Source: Calocera cornea HHB12733
Taxonomy: Eukaryota; Basidiomycota; Dacrymycetes; Dacrymycetales; Dacrymycetaceae
DNA: 64,000 bases
NCBI GenBank assembly: GCA_001632435.1
Contig: KV423965.1
Coordinates: forward strand, 117,459 to 181,458
Direction of reading: 5' to 3'
The first letter of the stretch is position 1, and each line of letters begins with the position of its first letter. The notes under the pieces were generated by a model. The model saw nothing but the letters and a program-made list of their open reading frames with translations. It had not been told where the DNA came from and did not search any database. The position numbers were made by a program, and so were the translations under genes. Shown in pieces: positions 1 to 11,800 of this stretch.

Positions 1-2
1 GC

Positions 3-260
3 TCGTACTGCTACGAGCTCAGCAACCTGCCCTCCCCGGCAAACAGCACAAACAGCACGACGGCCGCGAGCACGCCCTTCGTGCGCCGCCTCTCTCTGCC
101 GGGCGTCGAGCGCCCAAGCGGGCTCACGTGGGCCGGCCAGAGCTTTGAGGGACCCTCTGGGAAAGCCGAGGGCACGCGGGTCGACGAGCCGCTTGCGCCG
201 GACGGGTCGGTGCAGGGCTGGGAGAGCGAGGTCGTCGTCGTTTACTTCAGGGAGCGTTGA
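3..260 (+). CDS. 3' end of a GH79-like glycoside hydrolase C-terminal domain (partial)
   Basis: The reading frame is open from base 3 to a TGA at 258-260 and enters from outside the window. The visible 85 residues contain RRLSLPGVERPSGLTWAGQ followed by a Gly-rich strand and a C-terminal hydrophobic strand ending VVVVYF. This pattern (a GxTWAGQSF turn, then a terminal beta strand) resembles the C-terminal beta-sandwich of fungal GH79 beta-glucuronidase-like enzymes, which are usually secreted. The catalytic barrel is not in the window, so the assignment rests on the tail alone. An Asn/Thr-Ser stretch (NSTNSTT) offers N-glycosylation sites. An unrelated secreted hydrolase with a similar tail is possible. 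Confidence 0.5.
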   Translation, partial: SYCYELSNLPSPANSTNSTTAASTPFVRRLSLPGVERPSGLTWAGQSFEGPSGKAEGTRVDEPLAPDGSVQGWESEVVVVYFRER

Positions 261-623
261 GCGTTGGAGACGGGATGCAGGATGCAATGCATGCATTTGC
301 GATACTGTAACTTACAGGCGCTGGGAACGGACTGCAGATGCTCCGGCTGCCGCTCATGGAATCCTCGGAGCGCCAACATTGGCAAGGATGATTTCGCCGG
401 ATACAGGATCATGACCCACTGTACCCACACGTCACCCGCCTCCGACAAGCTATCGGGTGCAAACGCGGCGTACGACGTCCCCGGGAGAGTTAGGGTTTAG
501 ACAAGGTGGAGACAAGCCCGGAATAGTAACTCAATGTGCTTCCGGGCCTTCTTCCAATTAGGGGCTGCGAAGAATATGTATAAGTGCCTGTGCGGTCTCC
601 ATTGTCCGTTCATCACAACCACC
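261..623. other. Intergenic, no convincing gene
   Basis: Short chance reading frames only. A TATA-like stretch (tatgtataag) near 573 precedes the doubtful gene at 624. Confidence 0.4.
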
Positions 624-1071
624 ATGACAGATCCCAAGGACACCAATTCGCCGGCAGCACAAGGTCAGCAGCGTCTTCCTGAGGGAACATGGCCACGATG
701 CTTAACTATGCTGTGAAGGCCCGGGAGTCGATGATCAGGTGACTGGTGTGGTTACAATTGGTGGAGAGGATACCAGGAGATTTCACGACCTGGTGATGTT
801 CATCAAGCAACTGGTATGCTGAGCGTCTCTCGGATGTCCGGATCGCTCAGAGTCTTTGGCATAGCAAGCACTCGTGGACATGGAGGATGCAAAGCATGCT
901 GCGGCTGCGCAGGGTACCGGCAGCACTGGACCCGAAGGCCCGACACAAACCCAAGGGGCCAGGTTTGAATACATGAATGTGCGTCATGTAGCATCGTGCC
1001 AAACAGCGGCAAGTGATAACAATAACTTTGAATAGACAATCACACCAGAGGAACTAGACAGGCTACTATGT
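624..1071 (+). CDS. Possible small hypothetical gene (unresolved exons)
   Basis: An ATG in good context (caccATGACAG) follows a TATA-like element by about 45 bases. Downstream stretches read as protein once plausible introns are removed: VTGVVTIGGEDTRRFHDL near 742-800, ALVDMEDAKHAAAAQG near 870-920, and a last short exon ending ITPEELDRLLC at TGA 1069-1071, with GT..AG pairs between them. The join between the first and second coding blocks does not close cleanly in frame, so the gene may be mis-modelled or decayed. No family is recognised. It is convergent with the DUF6533 gene at 1274-2749. Confidence 0.3.
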
Positions 1072-1273
1072 TGAAGAAGTTTATGGGAAAGGGAAGGGAG
1101 ACCCTGCGGAGAACGGCTGCTCTGATGAAGAGTGATACCTGCGCCGAGGCAATTGGAGAGATAAGGAGCCACCAATCGTCAAACACGACCATGATATGTA
1201 TTGCTACAGGACATCTAGCCACAATATTAGTCATTAAGCTACAGGAAACCCCTTCAACGCCATCGGGAGATCC

Positions 1274-2749
1274 TCAAACAGCCGTATCATCACTGCTGCC
1301 GCGAGCATGATAATTTGGCATACGCATGGGCGGAGACTGAGCGACGGTGGGAATGTCCCACTTGTCCAGGCTCATAGCGGCCTCTCGGATATTAAGGATG
1401 ATGCGGCCCGGAAGGACGGCTTTTGACGCGGCGTAGAACATCGTAAATGCATTTGCCCACATTCCCTAATCCCCACGTCAATACGATAGTCTGGAAACGC
1501 AATGCCTGAATGGAGACTAACCTGTCCGGTGTGGATGAGCGCGATCGCGGTGATCGCGATGGCTGGTTGATGGTTCAGATCAGCACACAAGCTAATGAGT
1601 ATCATGGCTCTTACTAGAATATACGAGCGAAACGAGGAAAGCTGAGAAGCGGTCAGTTAATCCATGATGTGAGGCGGTTGTGATGCTCACCGTCCCGATA
1701 TAGAACCGTCAAGAGGTTCGCAAATGACTGGTTCCGCCCTTCAGTTCCGCCATTAGTCGGAGGTTTCATTTTCACAGATTCTTGCCTCACAATGCATCAT
1801 TCCTCGAATCAGAGTTAATGAAAGGTTGACTATAATCCAGACATTAGTGCGCTCGGGCGCAGAGGGTAATATAGTAATAACATACTGGTCTCCGACACAG
1901 CCCATGCGATGTAGATGTTGCCCAGCGGGCCACCAGTAGCATCCGCGATCCAGGCACATCCGCCCAGCCCGAACCCAGCAGGATAACTTACATCTGTCAA
2001 GCAAAGTTCGTCAGATCTCTTTTCGATCCGAAGAGATAACCACTCTTACAAGTATCGACTGAGAGCGCCCAATGATCGTAGAATGTAGCAACGACGATCG
2101 CTTCACACCAACACATGATAAGCAAGATGCCGACACTTCTTCTCTTTTCCCATAGCACCCACGTCCGTAGTGCTATCACCGTTTCCGACAGGATGGCTTG
2201 GGCCACTATCAGGTCTGACACGATGTCAGACAGTACCACGCGTAAGACGGCGTATGTCTCTCACATTGGGCAGCGTACAGAGTCCCTTTACATACGGCTT
2301 CGCTGGGCGTTTGCATGAGCATCTCTAAGAACAACATAGCAAGTTAGTCATGGTAAGCACATATTGATGCACATTACCATTTAGCAGGAGCGGGAAGTAG
2401 ACGAAAGGTAGGTAGCGGACCACCAGGAACAGCACTTTTCCTGGCGTCCACTTGACCAACCATACGAACTGCACCTCGGCACGGAACGTGAGAGTATAGT
2501 CGTAGACCTGTCCAACGGTGTTAGATCCGACTCTGATAACAGCACAACATCGACGTACTACGAATGCCAGGCTGGCAACTGTACTTGTACCTTAATAAGC
2601 TGATGAACGTCAGGAAGCTGTGGGACAAACTTGCCGATCGCTTGCTAGTGCTTTCGTTAGTCAGGGTGACCAAATGACGATGGTGCAGAACGAACGGTAA
2701 TCAGGGTATCGTATTGAACGGCCTCAGCCAACTCTGATTCAAGATCCAT
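1274..2749 (-). CDS. DUF6533 family multi-pass membrane protein (copy 1)
   Basis: Multi-exon gene read from ATG at 2749 (MDLESELAEAVQYD) to a stop at 1274. Successive exons give the family hallmark YDYTLTFRAEVQFVW, the next helix RYLPFVYFPLLL, then ALRTWVLWEKRR with a long hydrophobic segment, then GCAWIADATGGPLGNIYIAW, and the C-terminal AVLPGRIILNIREAAMS. Known for the family: fungal integral membrane proteins of about seven helices, common and multi-copy in Agaricomycetes, function unknown. Introns are about 50-70 bases. It is strikingly similar to the gene at 38515-39995 in start, helix motifs and C-terminus, indicating a relatively recent duplication now 36 kb apart. No internal stops were seen in the exons checked, so it looks intact. 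Exact exon limits are not fixed. Confidence 0.75.
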
Positions 2750-4184
2750 GGCGGCCTCTCGTCGAGGGCACGACCACTTGCAGCCGCCGCTGAGCCTTAT
2801 ATATGCTGCCCGCAAGGCTGCGGATGCTTGCCACCGTTTGAGGCGTGTCTTCCATGGGTTTCGAGTGATGATCGGAAGAGACGAGAAAGGGGGCGGCGCG
2901 TAAACCCATTTATGCGCATTGTCCTGTTAGCCATCATGAATTTGGCCCGGTGTATCGGGAAGTGGCGCGTATCAATCAGAGGGCGATCCCTACTGAGCAC
3001 AAAACTTCAGATCAGCGCTCCAGTAGGAAACGAAATGCCCGGTTGCTGCATTTTCTCTCGAATGAGTAGTCCGGCGTTTCCATAGACCCGAATCAAGAAG
3101 ATATCATGTTATGAAACAAAGCAAGATGCTTGATTCATGACTGCGATCATTAGTTGATGGAGAAACTGCCAGCATGAACTGCATAAAGACAGGGAGCCGC
3201 ACAATTGATAAAGGACATTTTGGGAAGACTCACAGCATTTGCGACCCTGTGCCGGCCAGAGATAGCGCAGTATCTAACGAGCTCCTCATAAAGAGAATGA
3301 GTTCGCCAATCTTCTGTCCGAGTGAAACGTGATGCTGCCAGGAACGGTAGGTCGTCCTGATGAGGGCGGTACACCGGATAGTCATTTGTCCTGTTCTGGG
3401 ACTCGCTGCCGAGCGCTATCCAGTCCCTGTCAAGAACCAGCAGGCAGACGACTACCGCAATGATGGATCGGTCGAGGCTATCCATGAGCAGGCTTCTTGA
3501 CTGATGGTATTGGAGAGTCGTAAGGCATCGTCCTCATGGTCAGTGTAATCCGCCGCGCGTGCCATTAGTCGTCCGGTCCCGCATCGACGCGTCGTGGACA
3601 GCGCAGACCTTTCGGCGATCAACCTCATCTGCTTTCGAGGCGGTACCGCGGCTTGTCCTACCACTGAACAATAATCGTCCATCATATAGCGCACAAACGG
3701 CCGCTCGCGAAATTTGCATCCTCTCATAATCAGTCTACGGCGAAGGCGGGGCAGAGGCAGCCTAGGAGGATGCGCAGAAGAGATAAGAGTGAGCCGCGTA
3801 CAGTGCCGGGGAACTGGTCGATAACGTAGCGCGCTTACAGGTGCGTCATTCTCCTCGCTCCCGCTATTACCGTCGCTAATAAGACAACCACAGCTGACGC
3901 CCCACAGCATATGGCCCTGGGGTTGGCTGGAGGGTATGCAGTCTGTGCATCTGGAACGTCTCGGGCGGACCATCCATATCGCGCTACGCGGACCGGATAG
4001 TCAGCATCCCATCGGCATACCAGTCTTATTAGGAGAAAGGACCGAGTCCTCCGTGTGCGGTTCGTTGTTCTTGGGTTGCGGCTTCTGACGCGGTGCATGA
4101 AGTGACATAATATTCATACTAGCTCATACATACGAGCGTCCGCTGCCTTAGGCGCTGTGGACACCACCAGGAGCTGAGCACGAC
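2750..4184. other. Intergenic, only weak coding candidates
   Basis: No gene of known family. One minus-strand frame at 3150-3485 is listed separately as doubtful. The rest holds short frames of arginine/serine-rich character typical of chance reading. Confidence 0.45.
3150..3485 (-). CDS. Doubtful small secreted-like hypothetical protein
   Basis: An uninterrupted 111-residue frame starts with ATG at 3485. It has a short N-terminus and then a hydrophobic run (SIIAVVVCLLVL) that could act as a signal peptide, followed by a polar domain with several Cys. No family is recognised, no introns are evident and no homologous copy occurs in the window. A longer frame on the same strand (3452-3973) overlaps its start but has poor protein character. 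It could be a real small secreted protein or chance. Confidence 0.25.
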   Translation of the reverse strand: MDSLDRSIIAVVVCLLVLDRDWIALGSESQNRTNDYPVYRPHQDDLPFLAASRFTRTEDWRTHSLYEELVRYCAISGRHRVANAVSLPKMSFINCAAPCLYAVHAGSFSIN

Positions 4185-5226
4185 CTATTGATACGAATTC
4201 TTGATTGCAAGTGCTGCCTCACCCATCTCTGCCTTCAGGAGGTCCTGGGACCAACTCCCATATTGATTGACTGTAGACACCAGAAGCTCCCCGGCTGTCT
4301 TCATGGCAATAACGCCATCCATGCCCAATGGGAAATGCAAAGGGGGATCCGCGAGTTGGGCAACGTTGTAGACGACAGAAATGCCCTTCTCGATATCACC
4401 AGGAAGGTCGGCGTCCGCCACAGCCTCCCGCATCACGGATGCTCGCTCGTCATTGTACGTCGAATGGATGGGAAGGATATTGGCTTGACGAACCATTTCG
4501 GTCTGGAAAAGGCCTGGCTCGATTAAGGTGACCTGGGGGTCTACGTATGCGTATAGTGCATCTCGAGCCCATGTATTGGTAGGCAGCATGCCTTGATGTT
4601 CCAGCTGGCGCTCATCTCCATGGCAAGGCTCTTGGTGAAGCCCTCAATAGCATGCTTTCTATTCGGACGTGAGGCCTATGACTTGGTGATGTTGCGGAGT
4701 GACCTCACGATGCCACGTATTGGCTGCAAAGGGCCATCGGGCCCAGTCCACCCATTGAGGAGTTCTGCAGGAGCCGACTTCCAATACCAGCGGGGTTTAC
4801 ATCCCTGAATACGCGGATAGCCTCGCGACTGACGTTGACAGCACCCCAATAGTTCGTGTTGAAGAGGCGCCGTGCTTCTTCCTCTGGCCACAGCTCAGCT
4901 TCGCCAATGTCGCCCACTCCAGCATTGTTGAAGACAACATCAATCCGTCCAAACAAATTGATTGCCCGTTGGAAATCAGGAGCAATCTGACTGGCCACCG
5001 TGACATCCAGCTTCACGATCAAGAGCCGATCTTTAGGATATCGTGTGGCAAAGTCGGTCAGGGCTTCGGGCTTCCGGAGCGTGGCAACTACAAAACCGCC
5101 GTTTTGAAGCACGTACTCTGTCATGACCCGACCGAAGCCGGTTGAAGTGCCAGTGACCGAACTGGGGTTGAGTAGAAATAATGAGATGAGACTGGAGGAC
5201 GTACTGAACCAGACTTGAGGGGTCAT
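4185..5226 (-). CDS. Short-chain dehydrogenase/reductase, copy with damaged splice sites
   Basis: Classical SDR: NAD(P)-dependent oxidoreductase, substrate unknown. Motifs seen are the nucleotide-binding TGTSTGFG, NNAG, catalytic YVASK, and the downstream LIEPGLFQTEM. By comparison with the tandem copy (5929-6965) the ancestral exons are 5205-5226, 4709-5156, 4592-4658 and 4185-4532, giving the same 885-base total (294 residues). However, the first intron (5157-5204) ends in GG instead of AG, and the third (4533-4591) begins GC (GCATGC) instead of GT. If the first intron is retained, its 48 bases stay in frame and insert 16 residues into the first Rossmann strand. Using the upstream CAG instead shifts the frame. 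The body of the protein has no stop codons. It may be a duplicate early in decay, or may use a non-canonical splice. It lies 702 bases downstream of its sister in the same orientation. Confidence 0.75.
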
Positions 5227-5928
5227 CTTCCAAGGCATTCAACCGACTGCCTCGACAACAAGCCTTCCTATAGTCGGCAGGAGCACAATACAGCCGGCTA
5301 AGAGTAATACAACTACCCTTGTCAGTGATTCTAGCGCAAATAATTCGAGGGACATGTTCATGTCGGCCGTTCATCTACTGTTCCACGAAGATCAGGTTGT
5401 GCTCGACAGCAAAGTGACAACACGTTGAAATGGGGAGCCGAGTCTCACGAGCCTGCATGAATATTTATGGGATTAAGGGATTCATCCCGAGTTGCCACCA
5501 GTGGACCTGTGCGTATTGACAGATACGAACGGAGATGTCCGAGGAATCATGAAGATCGCACAAATCGGCAGACCGCGACATGGTCGTACGGATAAGGACT
5601 TGGTAGACATCACCGTTCCCCCCGAAGAAACTCAACATAAGGGGTTCAAGCAGGCGAGAAGACGAGAGGGTCAAGTATGAGGTACGGGAGGCCCACTGCT
5701 GGAACCCTGTCCCGAGCAAGGACCATCAAGAGCGCAATATACATGTGCGGACTGGATAGCCAGCAGATCGCCAGCGTGATGACCTTATCAATAACCAGGC
5801 CGGGATCTTGTGTGGGCGGTTTGTGGTGGTTTCTGACATGGTGTATAGAATGGCATAAGTTTCTGTTAGTCGGTACAAGCCTCAGTTGCCTTAACGTGCT
5901 ATGGACCCAACCAGGAGCTGAGGGCGAC
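5227..5928. other. Intergenic between the two SDR copies
   Basis: No gene seen. Serves as promoter and 5' region for the 4185-5226 copy and 3' region of the 5929-6965 copy. Confidence 0.4.
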
Positions 5929-6965
5929 CTACTGATACGCATTCTTGATTGTGATTGCTGCCTTGCCCATCTCCGCCTTCAGGAGGTTCTGCGACCAACT
6001 TCCATACTGCTTGACCGTAGTCACCAGCAGCTCGCCAGCTGTCTTCATAGCGACAACACCATCCCCTCCCAATGGGAAATGCAAAGGGGGATCCGAGAGC
6101 CGGGCAACGTTGTAGATGACGGAAACACCTTTCTCGATATCACCCGGGAGGTCGCCGGCTGCCATGAGGTCGCGAACTTCTGAAGCTCGCTCGTCGTCGT
6201 ATGTTGGATGGATTGGGACGACCTTAGCCTGACGAACAATCTCCGTCTGGAAGAATCCGGGCTCGATTAAGGTGACCTGTGGAGTTCAGCGTGCATATCG
6301 TGAGTCTTGGGCGTCTCTCAGGAGCATACCTTGATATTCCAGCTAGGGTCGAGCTCCGTCGCGAGGGTCTTGGTAAAGCCTTCAAGAGCGTGTTTCCTTC
6401 AGGGATATGAGCATTACAACATGCTGATAAGCAGGGGACTCGTACGATGCGACGTAGTGGCCAAAGAGCGCCAGCGGACCCAATCCAGCCATTGAGGAGT
6501 TCTGCAGGAGTCGACCTCCAACACCGGCGGGATTAACCTCCCTAAACACGCGAATAGCCTCGCGACTGACGTTGACAGCACCCCAGTAGTTCGTGTCGAA
6601 GAGCCTGCGAGCTTCTTCCTCCGGCGAGATCTCAGCTTCACCAACGACGCACATTCCGGCGTTATTGAAGACCACGTCGACTCGGCCGAACGCATCGATT
6701 GCCTGTTGAAAAGCCGGAGGAATCTGACTGGCAACCGCGACATCCAACTTAAGTATAAGGAGTCGATCTTTGGGATACCGTGCGGCAAAGTCGGCCAGGG
6801 CTACCGGCTTCCGGAGCGTGGCTACTACAAAACCACCGTTTTGCAGCACATGCTCCGTCATGACTCGACCGAAGCCGGTCGAAGTGCCAGTGACTACAGA
6901 AGTTAGCGGAGTGAAAGGACTGCACCGACACAGGGGGACGTACTGAACCAGACTTGAGGGGTCAT
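5929..6965 (-). CDS. Short-chain dehydrogenase/reductase, intact copy
   Basis: Four exons close in frame: 6944-6965, 6446-6893, 6330-6396 and 5929-6276 (885 bases, 294 residues). Introns are 49-53 bases with GT donors (GTACGT, GTACGA, GTATGC) and AG acceptors. The protein begins MTPQVWF, so the first intron interrupts the first beta strand just before the cofactor motif TGTSTGFG. NNAG and the catalytic YVASK follow, then VTLIEPGFFQTE. The length is typical of single-domain classical SDRs. These act on alcohols, sugars or secondary metabolites in the cytosol, and the substrate cannot be read from sequence. The start was chosen because it is the only ATG giving the conserved N-terminus. It is probably the functional member of the tandem pair. 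Confidence 0.85.
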
Positions 6966-8819
6966 CTTCGAATGTGTTGAGCTGCCAACTAGTTCGAAGC
7001 ACGCCCTCATATATAGCAGGAGCACGCCATATAGCAGAATAAGCAGAACATTGCTATCCCTGTGGAAGACGCTAGCGGCAAATACCGCGAGGGACAATGG
7101 TCGTGCTGGCCGTCCGTCTACTGCGATATTCCGGTTGTGCCTGACAGCGGGGCAACAGAATGCTCCGCGCGGGGACCCATATCTCGAATGTTCATGACTG
7201 ATTCCCAGGAATCCAGCCGGAAGACCGGATCTGCATGATTTACGTGAGATCCAGTTGACTTAATCAGGAGACCGTGGCTACAAACAAGAGTACAATCACC
7301 ATGAGAAGGCCGCCAGCAGCCGATCGGCTTGCACGAATCGCACGATACGCCGAACGGAGATGACCGGGGAATTGTCAAGTCCGGAGACCTCCTAAGACAG
7401 CCGTGTGGACGCATGCCTGGTGACCTCGCAGACCATGCAGTGGCAACCGAGCAGAAGTGGAAGAAGTGGTCCAGAGAGGCTAGAAGGTGGGAGGCCACGA
7501 CATGAAGCGACAGCTTTACCCAGGCTGAAGAAGGTTCAACTTGGTTCTGTACGCTGATTCCCATTTCAATCGCGCCCGGCGACATCCGGGTGAACTCGTT
7601 AGGGATAGCTGTATCCGAGTCCTACAGTCACCGATAAGTCTCCTTGGTCAACCGAGCGTTCTCTCTTAGCTCACCCTTGATACTATCTTGTGAACTTGTC
7701 CTCGGTATCGGACATTGCTGGCCAACCAGTCGACTCATGAGACCTTTGGGCGTCGCTTCCGCTTCCAGGAATCCCGTGCTCCAATAATGAGCACGGCCAG
7801 CGCGCCCTCGACAGGACATACTTCCACTCATCCATATCGGCACCGATAGGAATATCTCCCAGTTGCTATCAATCGCTGATCGAGAGGAGGCTACGTCGCT
7901 GTATTGATCCAGACGATCCATTAGCAGTCGATGAATGCTATGAGGCAGGAATGTGATGGCTCGGGAGGAAGTCCGGCGGGCGGGCAGACTATGCGCGACG
8001 CGTCAACGTGGCGCGTTTATGAAGTAATGTATCGGACAAAACCAATCTCCTCGGCTTCCTTTCTCTTCCGTTTGCACCCGCCCTTCGCTACCCAGTCGCA
8101 AGCATCATTTTCCACCCGCTACCGTCCTTCTCCCGCCGGAGCAGTCAATACACAGTCATTTCACATGCCTCCATCCCTTTTCATTCTTCCCCCCTTCTCC
8201 GCACATCACGGGAGCACTCAATTTTCCGTTGGCTATCAAAACCGTCATCATCCAAATCGCAGTCAGGACTCAGGCTACAGTCGTGCCCTCCTAGGGTCAT
8301 CCCTCGTTCTCCCCGTTAACCTCCCAGTCTCCCTCTGTACATCCACTGCGATTCTTGACACTCTCCCTGGGATCGGACCAGGATACACCATCGATTCTCC
8401 GCTTATCTGTCAACCTGCTTTAGAGGTCCCTGCTTATCAAATTGTATGCGCATATGCACTCCAGCCTCTCCGGCGTGTATGAGATCTTCGAATCCCGGAG
8501 TCCACCATCATCATCTCCACCTCTAACGACCCGCAGGCGCGCTATCTGTTTCCCAGGAATTCTCCTGTTTTTTTGTCGCCTTGCTATTGGTGGCGGACTA
8601 GTAGTCGGTATCTTGGGCCTCCCTTATTGGCCCACGACCATCAGCCGATCGTCATCAATGATGCCGGAACCCCGTACAAGCCGCGTCTTGTTTACGCGGC
8701 GCTCACTGCACCAGTCATACCAAAACACTGTCAACGCGCGCACCTCCCCCTTCCTCCTTTATCCCCGTTTCAGTGCCTCCTCCTCCAGTATCCAGAGGGT
8801 GGTACCCACGCTCTGTACC
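6966..8819. other. Long intergenic stretch, no supported gene
   Basis: Short reading frames on both strands lack recognisable motifs and splice logic. From about 8040 the plus strand becomes C/T-rich, consistent with a 5' region of the gene that follows. A single ACGCGT box occurs at 7998-8003. Confidence 0.4.
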
Positions 8820-11800
8820 CGAAATGTCGACCATCACTCTCCGCCCACCGTTGTCGTGCTCTACGTGCACGCATTGCCATCGCTTTATATCAAGTGTATG
8901 TCATGCCATATGTTCACGGTACTCAGCTCATTCTCTCGCAGTCAAATCCGGAGCCCGTCACTTTTACCCGTGACACGTTATGCTACTGCGGCTGTCCATT
9001 TCACGGACATTATCACCCCGGGCCCCTGCGGTTTCAGTGTCCTCTTTCGGGTTGCAAATATTTCTACAACGTATGTTCTTACCTTTCGAGCATCCTTTGG
9101 TCCATTTACTGATTGCCCAATTCCTAGGCTTCTCCCACCTGGCTGGGCCATTCAACCTGCGAGAATCAACTTCAAAGCGGGCAACTCTGCAACATTGTCC
9201 ATAGTCTCCATATACCCGGCACGGATAATGTTCCTGTGGAACAGAGTCTCTCAGTTGTCAGTTGCAATTGTGTTCGTCACTATATGGACTCATACAACGC
9301 AGCTTCTACAGGCGCATTCGGCTCAGGCCGCTCTTTTATCCGCAGCCTCTCCAGGTCAGCCGCTCGGCGTTGCCCCACCTCAGCGTTCACCGGCCCGTCC
9401 TGCCTTCAGTCCTGTCCGACTGCTTGGCTCTCTCCGTGGACTCCCGCTGTCGCCTACATCATTCATTGACCGACTTCATCGTCAAGACACTACCAATGTC
9501 AATGCCAATCGTCTTGCCGCCTCCGCTCGGCATCCCTCTGCATCTGGCACGCCGTCTGCTCCACGCGCAAACTCTACGCGGGGTCGCCGCACTCACGGGC
9601 GCGGAGGGGGCCGGGGAGGCCGGGGAGGTCGTCCACCTCCGATCGAGGCTACGGATCTCTTCAACCCAAACCGAGAGCCTGCCGTTCCCCATATCGAAGT
9701 TCCTCCGAATTCCGGTAACCAATCTGCTCGTCGCTGCCAGATTGTTCTTGTGGTTCTTCCATCACCCGGGAGTTCTTTCCCTCCCTGGTCCCGGTCCAGT
9801 ATGCTAACCAGTCACTAGATTGACGGCGTTCCTGGTGTATTTCCTCGTTCGGATGCCAACGGCGTCGTCCCATACGGTGGGCTGGAGAATGGCCGACTAC
9901 GAATTATGTTGACCCGCTTCACTGCCTTGCACCTTGTTCACCGCCTTCAACCCGATATAACCACCTTTACGAGTCTTCACATCTCCCTCGAGTTGGCACT
10001 TCGGTCTCATGGATTGCAGATTCCTCTCCCGGTGGGGGAAGATGCTCTGAGCCGTCCGGCACCCGTGTCCTCCCCCTCGCATGTCCCGCCCGGCGTGTTT
10101 TATGAAGGACGACTCTTTGACCTCGTCAAGCCTGGACGTCGAGTTGACGACCATCCCGGCGCGTACGAGGTCCTCGCAATCGACCCAGCTCAGCCCATCC
10201 AGCCTCTGCTCAAACGAAAGTATTCGCAGTGGCGAAATCCGGACGGCCCCACGGATTCCAATTATGCCCGTGACTACCTCGTTTTCCTTGGTGAGCCCCT
10301 ACACTACCTATATCTGTTGTTATGTTAACACATCACGCCTGAACTACAGCTCCTCGTCACGGACCTATTGTAGGTTATCTGCCGTCGATGTTGAATCGTC
10401 CTCCTGGTCGACACCTCTGCTTTGTGGCCCATGCCCTTAGTGGTGTTTCGCATGATATCCCCGGGGTTCCATACGTGGATGACACCTGCCTTGGGGCAGC
10501 CTGCCTCGTCTCCGCACCGCTGTCCACTCCATCGTCCACTCCTGCCGCGCCCTCACCCCCTCCGCCTCATGTTCCAATTCGGCGTTCTCATAGTAGCGTA
10601 CTGTCCACTCATTGTCTTGCCTACTGCTGCGTGCTTACTTTATTCTCAGTCATCGTCCTCAACGTCGCCTCCCCTGCGTTTTACACCCCGCCCTCGTCTC
10701 TCGTCTTCCACCTCTCATTTGTTGAGTACTTCGGAAGACCGGCATCCCATCGAGCAAGAGACCCCCTCCGCATTCTCGTCTTCACCGGCACACGGTCTCT
10801 CTCGCTCCCCGAGTCCTCATCAATCCAGTCCCCCCCTGTCTATCCGGGAATCTTTCGGAGCGGCTCCGGATTCATTCTCTTCCAGCTCTCCCAATCATCA
10901 CAGTCCCACCCCACCTCCCGCTGATTATACGCGCCACGAGGTCATAGACCTGTCCCTGTCAGATTCGGAGAACGACGAGATTTTTATCGGCGGATTCTCC
11001 GTAGATCCTCACTCTGATGAGGATGATCTTGACGATGCCGGTGGGTTATCGGAGCAACCCTCTTCATTTCGCAGCTCATCATTAAACAGAATGGCAGCCT
11101 GTCGATCTCAACTCTCCCTCTTTCGCTTCTCAACGATGCCAGTGGCAACAACATGCCTCACGCCTGGTAGAGCTGCCTCCAGTCGGTGCAAATGGCCTGT
11201 TCACCGTCGACAACTATCCCGGCTATCCTGATACACACACCAATATCGCAATCCATTCCCTGTCTATGGAGATCGCCACTCATTTTTGGCTTCTCCTCAA
11301 CAGCGCCTTCTCGACTTCTGAAGTGCAGAACGACGACGCTATTAAGCCCCTTCGAGAGTTCATTGCTCGCTTAGCTCCTGGGCAATTTCGTGTTGAAATG
11401 TATGTTCTTCACCAGTGTTGCGGATTGTACCTTCTCACATGTCACAGCCTGGCACCACCAATCAGCGCCTCCATGTCGGGACGGGTTCTCACGTCTGGCC
11501 TGGGTCCCTCTCGGGTCACTTTGCAGTCAACTCTTCAAAACTATCTCACCCTCAAACCAATGTCGTTCAGCAAGACTCCAGATGGGTTCTTGGGTTTCAA
11601 TCCCCCGGAGGGCCATCATCCCTCTGACAATCTGTTCTGGCGCGGCCTTGGCATCCTCAGCCCGCTATGGATCGTACACGCTGCTACTCCACCTTTCAAT
11701 ATTTCTCCGTTCATTGTTCTTGTCTGTGGTTCCACCGACCAAATTGGGGCTATCAAATCTTGTCAAGACATCTCTTTCATTCGCGCTTTCGCCCCGAAGG

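Noticed and set aside
3452..3973. 173-residue minus-strand frame
   Set aside because: Arg/Ser/Pro-rich without domains, overlaps another frame and no splice or homologous support.
7118..7921. Minus-strand frames upstream of the HECT-like gene
   Set aside because: No motifs, no splice continuity and low protein character.
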